From Larix kaempferi (taxonomy: Eukaryota > Streptophyta > Pinopsida > Pinales > Pinaceae), in assembly GCA_027924585.1 (NCBI GenBank), contig BSBM01000299.1, positions 32,030,501-32,094,500 of the forward strand: a DNA stretch of 64,000 nucleotides, given 5' to 3'. Both the position numbers and the translations under genes were made by a program. Positions 45,280 to 57,949 of this stretch are shown piece by piece (within the stretch, counting starts at the first letter, position 1; each line of letters begins with the position of its first letter). The notes below the pieces were generated by a model. The model searched no databases. It was not told the origin of the DNA and was given only the letters and a program-made list of their open reading frames with translations.

Positions 45280-45971
45280 ATTAGACAAGCTAGCTAAATC
45301 TAGTAGAGGTACTCATAGCTCTATGGTTGAGCTCACTAGCTTAGCAATTCCTTCCTTTCTTTTACCTTGAGAGCTTGATAAGCCCATATTTTTATTGGCT
45401 TGGCTAATATGTGGTATATCCTTGGCTATATGTGATTTTGTTTTTCGCTTTTCCTTGTGGAAATCATGCCCAACTCGGGGGTTGCAGCTATGTTGAGAGA
45501 TTGCTGAGCAAAGTTATCATATGGTTGGGTGCAACATTGCATTTGCATAACGAATTGCTCAGGACAACTTCATATCAAGATAAGTATTCTCTTGTATTAA
45601 TTATGCAATATCTTTAATTGATGCTTGTGAGAATTAAGCTTGTGTATCAATGATGTGTGTGTGTGTGTGGATGGAGTTTACTTCTGTTATTATTTGTATT
45701 ATGCATTTATTTGCATGAATTTGTAAAATGAATATGGGGAAAAATTGGGAAGCTTGAATGTAGTGTCATGTCCCCTCCTTTAAGTCCCATTGATGAAAGG
45801 AGATGTGACAACTTAAATCACATTATTCAATATATACTCTTATATATTTACAAAAAATATATCAAACAATAATAAAAAACAATAGGTTTACTACATTGTA
45901 TATGTTAAAATTATAATGAACTTTCTTATGATGTTATAAATTGTGAATATGGATCCTAACTACCCAATAAT
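45280..45971. other. Unit A spacer up to the LTR insertion
   Basis: Short frames (45411..45617) match only their unit B copies (60269..60475) and are not convincing genes. A (GT)n run is at about 45653..45667. The final ATAAT at 45967..45971 is the left target duplication of the next element. Confidence 0.45.
45967..45971. repeat. Target-site duplication ATAAT, left
   Basis: Matches 54908..54912. The unduplicated site is present once in unit B at about 60814..60818. Confidence 0.85.
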
Positions 45972-47559
45972 TGTAACACCCCTCCTTTATGTCCTATCAA
46001 CTGTAAATATAAATCAATGTTGTACATGTTTACTAGTGAGGAGCTCAAGGCCAAGGCCCCATCAATAAACTTTGTAAGTATGTGGTTCCACTTTCAAAGC
46101 CATAAAGGATAAGATTACGAGTTGAAGGGCAACCAAATTCACTAAAGGGAGGCAAGGTTAAGATCGCCACCCATGATCAAGTAATTAACGTAAGCGAACA
46201 AAATTCACTAGATAAAACTATGTGATTTCTAAAACTATACTTGTACGGTTAGTAAACTCTTATGACCTATGACTTGGTATAACTCGATAGGTTACATATG
46301 ATTTTCAAACTTATCCTAATTACTTTTAGGATAAGTATTAGACCTAGTCCGAGAGGAGAATAGTAGAGGATTCGGTAAGTTCCTACCAAAAAATAAGTTT
46401 AGCTTATTTGGAATACTAGTGTATTCGTTTTAATTACTAAAAGTTATCTTGGAATTTCATAAATCGAGTGGGTGTTTAGGCGTATTTAGTGGTTGCTTAT
46501 TGTAATATTATATATATATAATATAATAAACCTTGATTTAAAAATAATTAATAAAAAAGGGGTTATTTTTACCACAAAGGCAACTCACCTAGTTCTACCT
46601 ACCACTAACTTCACATGCAAGACAAATGGCATCGTCAAAGATTTTTTCTAGGGCTTTGTCTCAGGCATGGGAAGAAAGCCGAGCTCGTAGGTTTTCCATC
46701 TGGCCAAATAAATTTTTTCACCTGGCCATTTTTTCATCCAAAGACCCACACAACACCTTCCTGGAATCATTACTTAAGAAGAGGGTTCTCGAGTGAGAGG
46801 GGGATCGCTGGCTCACTGCACAAAAAGGTTGGAGGGGTGTAGAATTGGGGCTTCCTCTCTCAATATGAAGAGGGCACGTCCCTTAGATTGACGGGTATCA
46901 AGTGCACAAGCTCAGATATTTTCATAGGTTAATGGATTGTCACACGATTTAGGGAAGGGACGGCTTGGAGAGGGAGCTCGATCCCTGCTGGTTTAAAGTT
47001 GTCAGATTTCTGTAGGAGGTTGCTCTATTGTTGATCTCTGTGATCTATCATTTATGCTGGTTTGGTGGTATGTTTAAATAGAGCATATAGATCGTTGTAG
47101 AGCTGTTTTATGAAAATAGTAGTCACCCATAATGTTTGTTTTTGGGATTGTTTGCTGTTGGTAATAATGTATGCTGAAATAAAGTGTAGATCGGGGTAGA
47201 TCTGTATTGTTCTATGAAATCGTGTTTTCTTTTATGTTCGATTATCTTACTGAAGTGTGGAGCTCTTATCAGATCTCTGTTCTATCATAGAAATTTAGGA
47301 AATTCCTGATTAAATGATAATTGATATTAATGTATAATGGATCTAGGCATTTTAAATAATTCTAAATTTATCTAACACAAGCGATATGCCCTAGCGATCT
47401 GATGGTGGTGAGTTCACTTCTCAATTTATATATATTTATGAATTACTAAGTTTTCTACTTATGGAAAAGAATGTATACGTTTATATATTAGGGTTCCAAG
47501 TCAACTCATGGACGATATTGACCCATGGACGCGTAGTGCATTATAATACTACTCCTCCT

Positions 47560-48450
47560 ATTTAGTTTGCATGTACATACTTTATAGATAGTTGAATTAT
47601 GGAATATGCAGTTGCGGATGCATTTGGGAAAAGAACTTACTCTTCATTTTAATCTATATATTTTATATATAGATTGTATTTAGAAGTACTGCATTTTTAA
47701 TCTATATTTAGTTTGCATGTACATACTTTATAGATAGTTGAATTATGGAATATGCAGTTGCGGATGCATTTGGGAAAAGAACTTACTCTTTATTTTAATC
47801 TATATATTTTATATATATATTGTATTTAGAAGTAGTTCTGCATTTTTAATCTATATTTAGTTTGCATGTACATACTTTATAGATAGTTGAATTATGGAAT
47901 ATGCACTTGCGGATGCATTTGGGAAAAGAACTTACTCTTCATTTTAATCTATATATTTTTTATATAGTTGTATTTAGATGTAGTTCTGCATTTTTAATCT
48001 ATATTTAGTTTGCATGTATATAGTTTATAGATAGTTGAATTATGGAATATGCACTTGCGGATGCATTTGGGAAAAGAACTTACTCTTCATTTTAATCTAT
48101 ATATTTTACATATAGTTTGTATTTAGAAGTAGTTCTGCATTTTTAATCTATATTTAGTTTGCATGTATATACTTTATATTTTTAATCTATATTTAGTTTG
48201 CATGTATATACTTTATAGATAGTTGAATTATGGAATATGCAGTTGAAGATACATTTGGAAAAGAACTTACTTTTCATTTCAATCTATATATTATATAGAG
48301 TTTGTATTTAGAAGTAGTTCTACATTTTTATCTATATTTAGTTTGCATGTATATACTTTATAGATAGTTGAATTATGGAATATGCATTTGCGGATGCATT
48401 TGGAAAAATAACTCACTCTTCATTTTAATCTATATATTTTATATATAGTT
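47560..48450 (+). repeat. 147-bp tandem array in the 5' LTR, six copies
   Basis: The marker GTTGAATTATGGAATATGCA occurs at about 47591, 47737, 47886, 48034, 48222 and 48367. Spacing is 145 to 149 bases, except one of 188 that holds an extra partial unit. The 3' LTR has a matching array at about 53150..54030. Confidence 0.85.
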
Positions 48451-48454
48451 TGTA

Positions 48455-48690
48455 TAATTGAAAAGGAAGTAGTGCTATTCTTAGAATATGTGTATTTAAA
48501 TCGAAAATGAAGTAGTGCTATTCTTAGTATATGTGTATTTAAATCGAAAAGGAAGTAGCACTATTCTTAGGATATATGTATTTAAATGGAAAAGGAAGTA
48601 ATACTATTCTTAGGATATGTGTATTTAAATAAAAAATGAAGTAGTGCTATTCTTAGGATACATTTATTTAAATTGAAAAGAAAGTAGTGT
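48455..48690 (+). repeat. 45-bp tandem array in the 5' LTR, about five copies
   Basis: Units of GGAAGTAGTGCTATTCTTAG followed by GATATGTGTATTTAAATCGAAAA. Present with similar copy number in the 3' LTR at about 54035..54270. Confidence 0.85.
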
Positions 48691-49050
48691 GGGTCTTGGT
48701 ACCTCATTGCTTCCGAAGTTAGATAGATCCGTGTCATTCCTTTTGTGTTTCATACCGAAAGGTATTCTCTTGAGTCCTTAATTTTTCCCCAAGAATAGAC
48801 CTTGGAAATCGTCTTGATGTTAATGTGGGGTGCCTTAAAAGATGCTTGTCATAAAGAGATTTTTGTAATTTAGATAGATGTTGTTGTCCAAGGGTTGGGA
48901 AAGTACTCTTTGTAAGACAGGCAATGAGGAAGTGGAGATTTTGTAACCATTGTTACTTTTGGTGTAAAACTCTCAAGGTTGTTAAATAATAAGATCACAT
49001 TCTTTGTGGATGTAGCCGGGAGAGTTGGTTGAACCACCTGTAACAGTATA

Positions 49051-51693
49051 TGTACAAAATGTTATGAAATCTACATTAAGTATGAATTACTTATATTTAG
49101 ATTGATTTTATACCAGTATGTGAGTGATTTACTATAAAGTAATAGTCGAGAATATAATCACATACTATATGTAAAAGAAAATGATTTCCTTGCCTAAAAG
49201 AATGATTCATTAATTATTGAAGCAATGAGTTTTGTTACAAAAATGATATAATCAATGTTAGCATGAAAAGCACGTTCTAGGATATAGCTATAAAGATCGA
49301 ACTAGTTGAGGTATGTTCAAATGAATACCTGACAAGTTTGAAAGAAGCAAAGGAACACACGGATGTGATTATATCATAAGAAAGATGCATCAATATAGAT
49401 GTCATTCTTATGACTTTTCGGAAATTTTTGGTGAAATGTAATGATTCTATATCAAGATTGGTTAATTTTGTTAAAAAGAAAGGAAGCGTCATAATCTTTT
49501 ATGTTGGATGGATTTGTAATTTTATATCATTCAGTAAGTACTGTTCTAAAGAAAAGTAAAGATATGAAAACTTTGGCGAAACTTGTTATTACCTTGATCA
49601 AACAAAGATTTTGAATAATGTTTTCAAATTGCATAGAGTATCAAGTAAAATGTGCATCATAGTTGTTGGTATTCTATTATGAATTATTAAGCACACTACC
49701 TATAAGTTTTGGAATGAAGTACTATTAGTATACTCCAAAGAAGAGAGAGTTTGTTAGATAGGCAAGGTCACTTGTATATTTTTAATTTTAAATAGTTACA
49801 TAGTAGTTGATAATGCTTAATGGTTATGACAGTTTCGTGAAAAGATATATCAGGAAATATAGCCTTATAGATGAATATCAGTATCAGTTTTCAATTTTAC
49901 GAAAAGTTGGCTAAGATTATTTATACATTCTAAAGGTCGAATAGCCTTCATTCAAGTAAACATTATTCGAATGTTATGTGCACTTTTAGGACCTACTCAT
50001 AGAGGCTGTCTGGTTTTCAGGTGTTATATTATTCTATAATTTTGATGTCTGATTACTCTTTCATTTAATAATTTTTTTGAAGCATCATGTCCTTCTATGT
50101 TTAGACTAATATCTTTCTTGTTATTTGGGAAGAGAAATAAAATAATATTAAGTTCGTTGTATATGGTTTGAGTAGGGAAGCCACTCGAACATCTTCAAAA
50201 TATAGAACTACATTTTTTTTTGGGTATTGCATAGTTGTTACGAAAGTTTCATGTAAAACATGACCTAAGTAATTGTTACTCTTGAGTATTGATGGCATGT
50301 TGACTGATATGTATGAATTCATGTGGCAAGTTGATTGATGTGTATCAAGTTAAGGGATCGTGTTTGATCATTGGAAAATAAGAATCCTAAATAACAAAGA
50401 GTATGGAAAGATTATAGAGAAAATAATCTTTAGATAATATAGAAATGAATCCTTATGCAACTAATTGTTTAAATTATGATAGTAACATATTTGTTTGTTA
50501 GCACACTTGACCTCAAAAGGATATTGAAGAAGTTATATTCATACTAAAGGGTGAATTGAAGAGGATGCACAAACGAAATGAACGAGCAAGCGCATAATGC
50601 TATGGAACTAATGTGATCAATTGTTGAGCGATTGAAGCAAATAATTGTTTTTCTTTATACTAACATTTCAAGGAGTGATCTTAACTTTGACTGATGACAT
50701 GATCAAGGAAGAACATTAAAAAAACAGTTATACAAATAAGTTGACCTAAATCACTCAAAAGTAAGTAATGATTTACTTTTATTTTATCACGATTCGTGTT
50801 AAGGCTTATGATTGATGATGTGTAATCATGAATATGCAAAGGATATGGGAGGTGAATATATTTTTATATTTTTTTGTTGCATGTGGCATACAAGAAATAA
50901 AAAAGTGATTTTTACAAAGAAATATTTTCTAGACTCAAACAAGAAGGTTTGAGGGGAAAAGAATATTTACTCGCCTCGAGCATTGAGGCAGCATCTTGCA
51001 CTCACTTACTAGCTGTTGCAGGACGCAACTTCCTTAAAAATGTGGTCATGTTCTCCATGGAAGTGGAACAGAGCAAGTGGCTCGGTGAATGTTATACTGA
51101 CCCAAAAGACCTAGGCAATCTTTATATCCATCGAATGGAGCAGGAGGCTCACAAATCTTTTTCCTTGTGTTGCTAAAAAACTACTATGTTGGGCACACAA
51201 GAAGATTCGATGAGGGGATGCTAGCTAATAAGATGTGGAGTAAGATTGTCAGATTTTTCTGCTGAGTTTCCAGAAGGCTCATGTTTTGTATGCAAGTCTC
51301 CATGATTGCTGAATTACAAAAGAGTTTGCTGATCAGCAAAGTTGGTTGAAAGAATTGTTTTTTTTTTATGATATAAACAAATATTAAATGATTTGTATTG
51401 TAACTAGATTATGAGATGTATTTATGTATGAAGGTCATGAATGCTAGAATAAGCAAATATCCCCTCAAGGATGAGGAAGAATGATGAACAATTATTTTTT
51501 TGGGATTTTATATACTAAATAATGTTGGAAGATCTTGTATGATCTGTGTAATGTGCAGGATGTGAATTATAAGAGCTTGTGGAAATCACGAAAAATATGA
51601 AAATGACCAAAGAAGAAGAACAAAGCAAGATGATGTAAGGATGCAAAAGACAAAATTGTTGAAATATATGAACACCGAGGACGGTGTTGTTCT
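49051..51693 (+). other. Interior of the non-coding element, no recognised domain
   Basis: No RT, integrase, protease or zinc-knuckle motif is seen in any frame. The longest frame, 50949..51176, gives EYLLASSIEAASCTHLLAVA and later KWLGECYTDPKDLGNLYIHR. It matches nothing I can name; it could be a trace of a captured gene or a decayed gag. Confidence 0.45.
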
Positions 51694-51707
51694 TAAGGGG
51701 AGGAGGA
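51694..51707 (+). other. Polypurine tract of the non-coding element
   Basis: AAGGGGAGGAGGA directly precedes the 3' LTR start TGTAACACC. It fixes plus orientation and is the only standard internal signal still present. Confidence 0.85.
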
Positions 51708-54700
51708 TGTAACACCCCTTTTTATGTCCTATCAATTGTAAATATAAATCAATGTTGTACATGTTTACTGGTGAGGAGCTCAAGGCCAAGGCCCCATCAA
51801 TAAACTTTGTAAGTATGTGGTTCCACTTTCAAAGCCATAAAGGATAAGATTACGAGTTGAAGGACAACAGAATTCACTAAAGGGAGGAAAGGTTAAGATC
51901 GCCACCCATGATCGAGTAATTAGCGTAAGCTAACAAGATTCACTAGATAAAACTATGTGATTTCTAAAACTTTACTTGTACTGTTATGACCTATGACTTG
52001 GTATAACTTGATAGGTTACATATGATTTTTAAAATTATAATAATTACTTTTAGGATAAGTATTAGACCTAGTCCGAGAGGAGAATACTAGAGGATTCGGT
52101 AAGTTCCTAACAAAAAATAAGTTTAGCTTATTTAGAATATTAGTGTATTCATTTTAATTACTAGAAGTTATCTTGGAATTTCATAAATCGAGTGGGTGTT
52201 TAGGCATATTTAGTGGTTGTTTATTGTAATATTATATATATATATAATATAATAAACCTTGATTTAAAAATAATTAATAAAAAAGGGGTTATTTTTACCA
52301 CAAAGGCAACTCGCCTAGTCCTACCTGCCACTAACTTCACATGCAAGACAAATGGCATAGTCAAAGAGTTTTTCTAGGGCTTTGTCTCGAGCATGGGAAG
52401 AAAGCCTAGCTCGTAGCTTTTCCATCTGGCCAAATAAAGTTTTTTCACGCGGCTATATGTTCCTCCAAAGACCCACACAACACCTTCCTGGACGCATTAC
52501 TTAAGAAGAGGGTTCTCGAGTGAGAGGGGTATCGCTGGCTCACTGCACAAAAAGTTTGGAGGGATATAGAATTGGGGCTTCGTCCGTCAATATGAAGAGG
52601 GCCCGTCCCTTAGATTGATAGGTTTCAAGTGCACAAGCTCGGATATTTTTGTAGGTCAATGGGTTGTCACACGATTTAGGGAAGGGACGGCTTCGAAAGG
52701 GAGCTCGATCCCTGCTGGTTTAAAGTTGTCAGATTTCTGTAGGAGGTTGCTCTATTGTTGATATCTATGATCTATCATTTATGTTGGTTCGGTGGTATGC
52801 TGAAATAGAGCATATAGATCGTTGTAGAGCTTTTTTATGAAAATTGTAGTCACCCATAATGTTTGTTTTTGGAATTGTTTGCTGTTGGTAATAATGTATG
52901 CTGAAATAAAGTGTAGATCAGGGTAGATCTGTATTGTTCTATGAAATCATGTTTTCTTTTTTGTTCAATTATCTTACTGAAGTGTGGAGCTCTTATCAGA
53001 TCTCTTTTCTATCGTAGAAACTTAGGAAATTCCTGATTAAATGATAATTGATATTAGTGTATAAAGGATCTACGCATTTCAAATAATTCTAAATTGATCT
53101 AACACTAGCGATCTGATCGTGGCGAGTTCACTTTTGAAATACTACTCCTCCTATTTAGTTTGCATGTACATACTTTATAGATAGTTGAATTATGGAATAT
53201 GCAGTTGTGGATGCATTTGGGAAAAGAATTTACTCTTCATTTTAATCCATATATTTTATATATAGATTGTATTTAGATGTAGTTCTGCATTTTTTAACTA
53301 TATTTAGTTTGCATGTACATACTTTGTAGATAGTTGAATTATGGAATATGCATTTGGGGATGCATTTGGGAAAGAACTTACTCTTCATTTTAATCTATAT
53401 ATTTTATATATAGATTGTATTTAGATGTAGTTTTGCATTTTTAATTTATATTTAGTTTGCATGTACATACTTTATAGATAGTTGAATTATGGAATATGCA
53501 CTTGTGGATGCATTGGGGAAAAGAACTTACTCTTCATTTTAATTTATATATTTTTTATATAGTTGTATTTAGAAGCAGTTCTACATTTTAATTTATATTT
53601 AGTTATAGTTGAATTATGGAATATGCAGTTGCGGATGCATTTCGGAAAAGAACTTACTCTTCATTTTAATCTATATATTTTATATATAGTTTGTATTTAG
53701 AAGTAGTTCTGCATTTTTAATCTATATTTAGTTTGCATGTATATACTTTATGATTTTAATCTATATTTAGTTTGCATGTATATACTTTATAGATAATTGA
53801 ATTATGGAATATGCTTTTGCGGATGCATTTGGGAAAAGAACTTACTCTTCATTTTAATCTATATATTATATATAGTTTGTATTTAGAAGTAGTTCTGCAT
53901 TTTTTATCTATATTTAGTTTGCATGTATATAGTTTATAGATAGTTGAATTATGGAATATGCAGTTGCGGATGCATTTGGGAAAAGAACTCGCTCTTCATT
54001 TTAATCTATATATTTTATATATAGTTTGTATAATTGAAAAGGAAGTAGTGCTATTCTTAAAATATGTATATTGAAATCGAAAATGAAGTAGTGCTATTCT
54101 TAGGATATGTGTATTTAAATCGAAAAGGAAGTAGCCCTATTCTTAGGATATATGTATTTAAATGAAAAAGGAAATAGTGCTATTCTTAGGATATGTGTAT
54201 TTAAATCGAAAAGGAAGTAGTGCTATTCTTAGGATACATGTATTTAAATTGAAAAGGAAGTAGTGTGGATCTTGGTACCTCATTGCTTCTGAAGCTAGAT
54301 AGATCCATGTCATTCCTCTTGTGTTTCATACCGAAAGGTATTCTGTTCAGTCGTTAATTTTTCCCAAGAACATATCTTGGAAATCGTCTTGATGTTAATG
54401 TGGGGTGCCTTAAAAGATGCTCGTCATACAGAGATTCTTTTAATTTAGATAAATGTTGTTGTCGAAGGGTTGGGAAAGTACTCTTTCTGAGACTGGCAAT
54501 GAAGAAGTGGAGATTTTGTAACCAATGCTACTTTTGGTGTGGACGTAGCGGAGAGTCGGGTGAACCACCTATATGTGCCTCTCGTTTTTTGTGTTGCTTA
54601 TATATTTCTTATGTGTGTCTTATATATTCTTATATGTTGCTTATATATTTTTTTATGTGTGTCCTATATATTTTTTTATGTGTTGTTTTATATATTTCTT

Positions 54701-54907
54701 ATGGGTTATGTAGTTAATATTTCTTTATATTATGTTCATGTTAAAGAGGATATGAACAAATATAGAATGGTTAAGTTAGAACTTGAATGTCGCAAGATCT
54801 TTGCAATAATTGTTAAAATAATATTAAATATAATGTTAGTTAGGGTTCGCCTATATGGTGATTTTAAAATCTACTAAATTTCTGACTCAATTTTTGTGTT
54901 TGTTACA
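51708..54907 (+). repeat. 3' LTR of the non-coding element, 3200 bp
   Basis: Starts TGTAACACCCC and ends GTTACA, so the ends form a 6-base inverted repeat. Carries the same arrays as the 5' LTR (about 53150..54030 and 54035..54270) and a TATATATTTCTTATG-type low-complexity stretch near 54600..54700. Confidence 0.85.
53150..54270 (+). repeat. Matching 147-bp and 45-bp arrays in the 3' LTR
   Basis: Same two arrays as 47560..48690, with individual unit differences. One unit near 53590 is shortened. Confidence 0.8.
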
Positions 54908-54912
54908 ATAAT
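54908..54912. repeat. Target-site duplication ATAAT, right
   Basis: Matches 45967..45971; the following CTCTTAGGAAAGG continues unit A exactly as in unit B. Confidence 0.85.
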
Positions 54913-55690
54913 CTCTTAGGAAAGGGGCTTGGTTTATGATTTCAAAGATGGTAAAAGTTAAACATAAAATCTTCTAATGAATTTAGTGAATAAGTGACTT
55001 AAGACAATTTATTTCAATAAAAAAAAAAAATTCCAAAATAAACATTTAATAATGTTTATATTAACTAATGAATTAAAAAAAATTAATTTCATTAGAAATC
55101 AATACGATAATAATAATAAAAAAAATCGTTAAAAATCATTACGATAATAAAAAAAAATAATTTCATTAGAAATCAATACGATAATAAAAATACTTATAAA
55201 TTTCTTTCCTGATGGAAGAACAATAATGATATCACTACAAAAACAAAATTATCTCTTGGATACTAGTTTTATTCAACTTTATAAAAACATAGCAAATTTT
55301 CATAAAACAAAGCAAATTTGTAAACTATGAAACTTAATTTTACTACTTAGTAATAAACTTATTAATATGTAAACCAAGATATTTAAATTTATATATTAAT
55401 ATGATGTTAATAAAGATCACATTTGTTAAGCAATATATAACTAAATTGAAGTATAATAAATATTTATCTAATAAAAATAATTATAAATTCTAAAACATAA
55501 TTTAATAAACTTATGACTTTTTTTTTAAAATTCTACCATCCTTTCATGATTTCAAAGATTAAATTACAAATCAAGTTTACTAATTTCAGATTTACTCACT
55601 CACATATAACATTAAGACTATATAGCAATATACTAGATTTATCTTACAACGAGAGGGATCCATTTTTAACATGTACTTAGAAAATTTGGG
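54913..55690. other. Unit A spacer, AT-rich
   Basis: Continues the duplicated unit after the insertion and matches 60819..61550. Poly-A and AATACGATAATAA repeats around 55090..55195 are longer than in unit B. No gene. Confidence 0.45.
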
Positions 55691-56600
55691 GATCCAAGTT
55701 TAACATGTGCTTAATAGATCTCGGTTTAACATGGATTTATGTTGGTTTTAATTTTTTATTATACGGGAACATGATTTTTCTTAATTACTTTTTATTTTTA
55801 AACACAGATCTGGGTTTAACATGGATTTATGTTGGTTTTAATTTTATATTATAAGGTAGCATTATTTTTCTTAATTATTGTTTATTTTTTATAATTTATA
55901 AGCCCACATGAAAATGTAACCTTAGAAAAGTGACAAGAGCTCCCCCAAACTGAATTGTGAACACTTGGCTACTCTCATACAATAATCATTCTACTCTCAT
56001 ACAATAATCATTTCAATAGATCTGGGTTTAACATGGATTTATGTTGCTTTTAATTTTTTATTATAAGGAAACATTATTTTCTTAATTACTTTTTACTTTT
56101 TATAATTTATGAGCTGACATGAAAATGTAACTAGAGAAAAGTGACAACATCTCCCCCAATTTGAATTGTAAACACCTGGCTACTATCCATACAATAATCA
56201 TTGCAATAGATCTCCGTTTAACATGGATTTATGTTGGTTTTAATTTTTTATTTTTCTTAATTACTTTTTATTTTTTATAATTTATGAGGAGACATGAAAA
56301 TGTAACATGAGAAAAGTGACCACATCTCCCCCAATCTGAATTGTAAACACATGGCTACTCTGTATACAATAATAATTTCAATAGATATGGGTTTAACATG
56401 GATTTATGTTGGTTTTAATTTTCTATTGTAAGGAAACATTATTTATAGATCTAGGTTTACTATTTATGTTGGTTTTAATTTTTTATTATAAAGCAACATT
56501 ATTTTTCTTAATTACTTTTTATTTTTTATAATTTATGAGCCCACATAAAAATGTACCATTAGACAAATAGCATCTCCCCCAAACTGAATTGTAAAGACTT
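55690..56600 (+). repeat. 190-bp minisatellite upstream of the gene copy, unit A
   Basis: The phrase TTTAACATGGATTTATGTTG recurs about five times (near 55725, 55816, 56027, 56219 and 56394), with intervening TTTTTATAATTTATGAGC and CATCTCCCCCAAACTGAATTG. Unit length about 190 bases with shortened units. Confidence 0.75.
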
Positions 56601-56936
56601 TGCTACACTTACTACAATAATCATTTCAAAATAGATGACAAAACTCACCACCTTAACTATATCTATATTAACTATATCTATATGTTCATAATTGTGAAGC
56701 CTTAAGATCACAAACAAGGTCTTATGAAATTGCGAAGACTTGAGTTCAAAAACTAAGAAACGAAGATAACAGGTCTTTTAGGTGACTTGGGTTTGAGAAG
56801 ATATTACGTATCTCTGGTTCAAGGGATCTCTGTTTTGGTTTAGGCTGGTTTGGTTTGATATTAGATATTAGGTATCTCTGGTTTGGTTCAGGCTGTCCGG
56901 ATCTAACATAGAAGGATTGCTTCGTAGAATATCACT

Positions 56937-57695
56937 ATGGTGGTCGCCGGAGACACAAACCTGCAAACAAATACAGCCAGATTGCCGAGTTCTTCCAAAG
57001 AGTACTATTATAATGTCAATGGATCCGAAATCTGAATCATTTTGTGGAGGATCCGGGAGACGTCCATTAAGAGAGGATTCTGCAATACCTAAATTTGATG
57101 TGCATCGTGGAAGATCCGGGAGACGTCCATTAACAGAGAATTATGCAATACCTAAATTTGAAGCCCATGGTGGAAGATCTGGGGGACGTCCATTAAGAGA
57201 GAATTCTACAACCCCTAAAACTGAAGCGCATGGTGTCAGATCCGAGGGACTGCGTAATTGTACAACCCCTAACTTTGAACCGCATGGTGGAAGATTCGGG
57301 GGACGTTCATTAAAAGAGAATTCTACAACCCCTAAATTTGAAGCGCATCGTGTCAGAACCGGGAGACGTCCATTAACAGAGAATTGTACAACCCCTATAT
57401 TCAATGCTTCTAGGATTAATCCTTCTCGAATAAAAGGAAGAGATACTGCTGGAATTGTTTTGTCCAATACTCATCAGGGTTTCAAGCCAAAGAAAGAATT
57501 TTATTCAAGTGATCGAGTTTTACGAGTTGATTGAGTTAATCTTGCAGTTAATGTTCTAGATGATGATAATTTTGACCTGGATGTTGGAGTTAATGTTGTA
57601 GATGATGATAATTTTGACTTGAGCTGAATTTGCAGCCTGAGGGACTCTCATCCAAAAAAAGAGATGAAACCAAAAATTGCGTCTCCCATCGATGG
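56937..57695 (+). pseudogene. Repeat-protein gene, unit A copy (5' part only, broken)
   Basis: It has the same upstream DNA and ATG (56937) as the intact gene at 28595, but a 2-base loss near 57000 shifts the frame and soon gives a stop. The repeat array is open in another phase (to 57534) and could start at an internal ATG near 57013. It carries about five units, several with a fuller R-R-P-L (GRRPLREDS, GRRPLTEN). A TGA at about 57532 replaces a Ser codon, the LDLFKGHDYDQALAE segment is deleted and replaced by a local duplication, and the gene is cut at 57695 by the duplication junction. Not functional. Confidence 0.8.
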
Positions 57696-57949
57696 ATAAA
57701 GGCACATTATTTTCTTATGACAAATAACAGTAGCACATATTAATCTAAAACATTGCTTTGATATTCTATTTCTTCATTTGAACATTAAACCAGAAATGCA
57801 TGGCATGTATAGCTTACAAGTCATTAACTTAGACGAGTCACTTTAGACATACCTTAGAATCTTGACACAAAACCTTTGAAGGCTAACTGAAAATACATTT
57901 AAATTATACATGTAATATAGGCTCTCACATGTCACCTTTACTTGTAATC

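Larger units (their letters stand above)
45972..49050 (+). repeat. 5' LTR of the non-coding element, 3' end missing
   Basis: Collinear with 51708..54570 through the last shared GAACCACCT at about 49050. Contains a 147-bp tandem array (47560..48450) and a 45-bp array (48455..48690). A TATATATATAATATAATAAACC stretch near 46510 is a possible TATA region. Confidence 0.8.
45972..54907 (+). mobile_element. Non-coding LTR retrotransposon with about 3-kb LTRs, 8.94 kb
   Basis: Left LTR starts TGTAACACCCC at 45972; the right LTR starts identically at 51708 after a polypurine tract and ends GTTACA at 54907. The target duplication ATAAT flanks it (45967..45971 and 54908..54912). Unit B carries the unoccupied site (ACCCAATAATCTCTTAGG near 60811), which proves the borders. 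The interior is 2.6 kb or so with no Gag or Pol motif, so it resembles LARD-type non-autonomous elements. The left LTR loses similarity to the right one at about 49050, some 330 bases before the LTR end, and no primer binding site is found, so its 5' LTR/interior junction has been deleted or rearranged. Confidence 0.85.
43173..57695. repeat. Tandem duplication, unit A (with a later LTR element inside)
   Basis: The ATAAAGGCACATTATTTTC start at 43173 recurs at 57696 right after a broken copy of the repeat-protein gene. Sequence and order are then the same at an offset of 14522, increasing later by minisatellite growth. Without the 8.94-kb LTR insertion, unit A is about 5.6 kb. Unit A ends inside the gene, so the duplication joined a gene body to LTR-like DNA. 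Confidence 0.85.

Noticed and set aside
45411-45617. Small gene conserved in both duplicated units
   Set aside because: Conservation is explained by the recent duplication; no start context, motif or third copy.
54400-54877. Overlapping hydrophobic frames near the end of the 3' LTR
   Set aside because: They arise from TATATATTTCTTATG low-complexity DNA.
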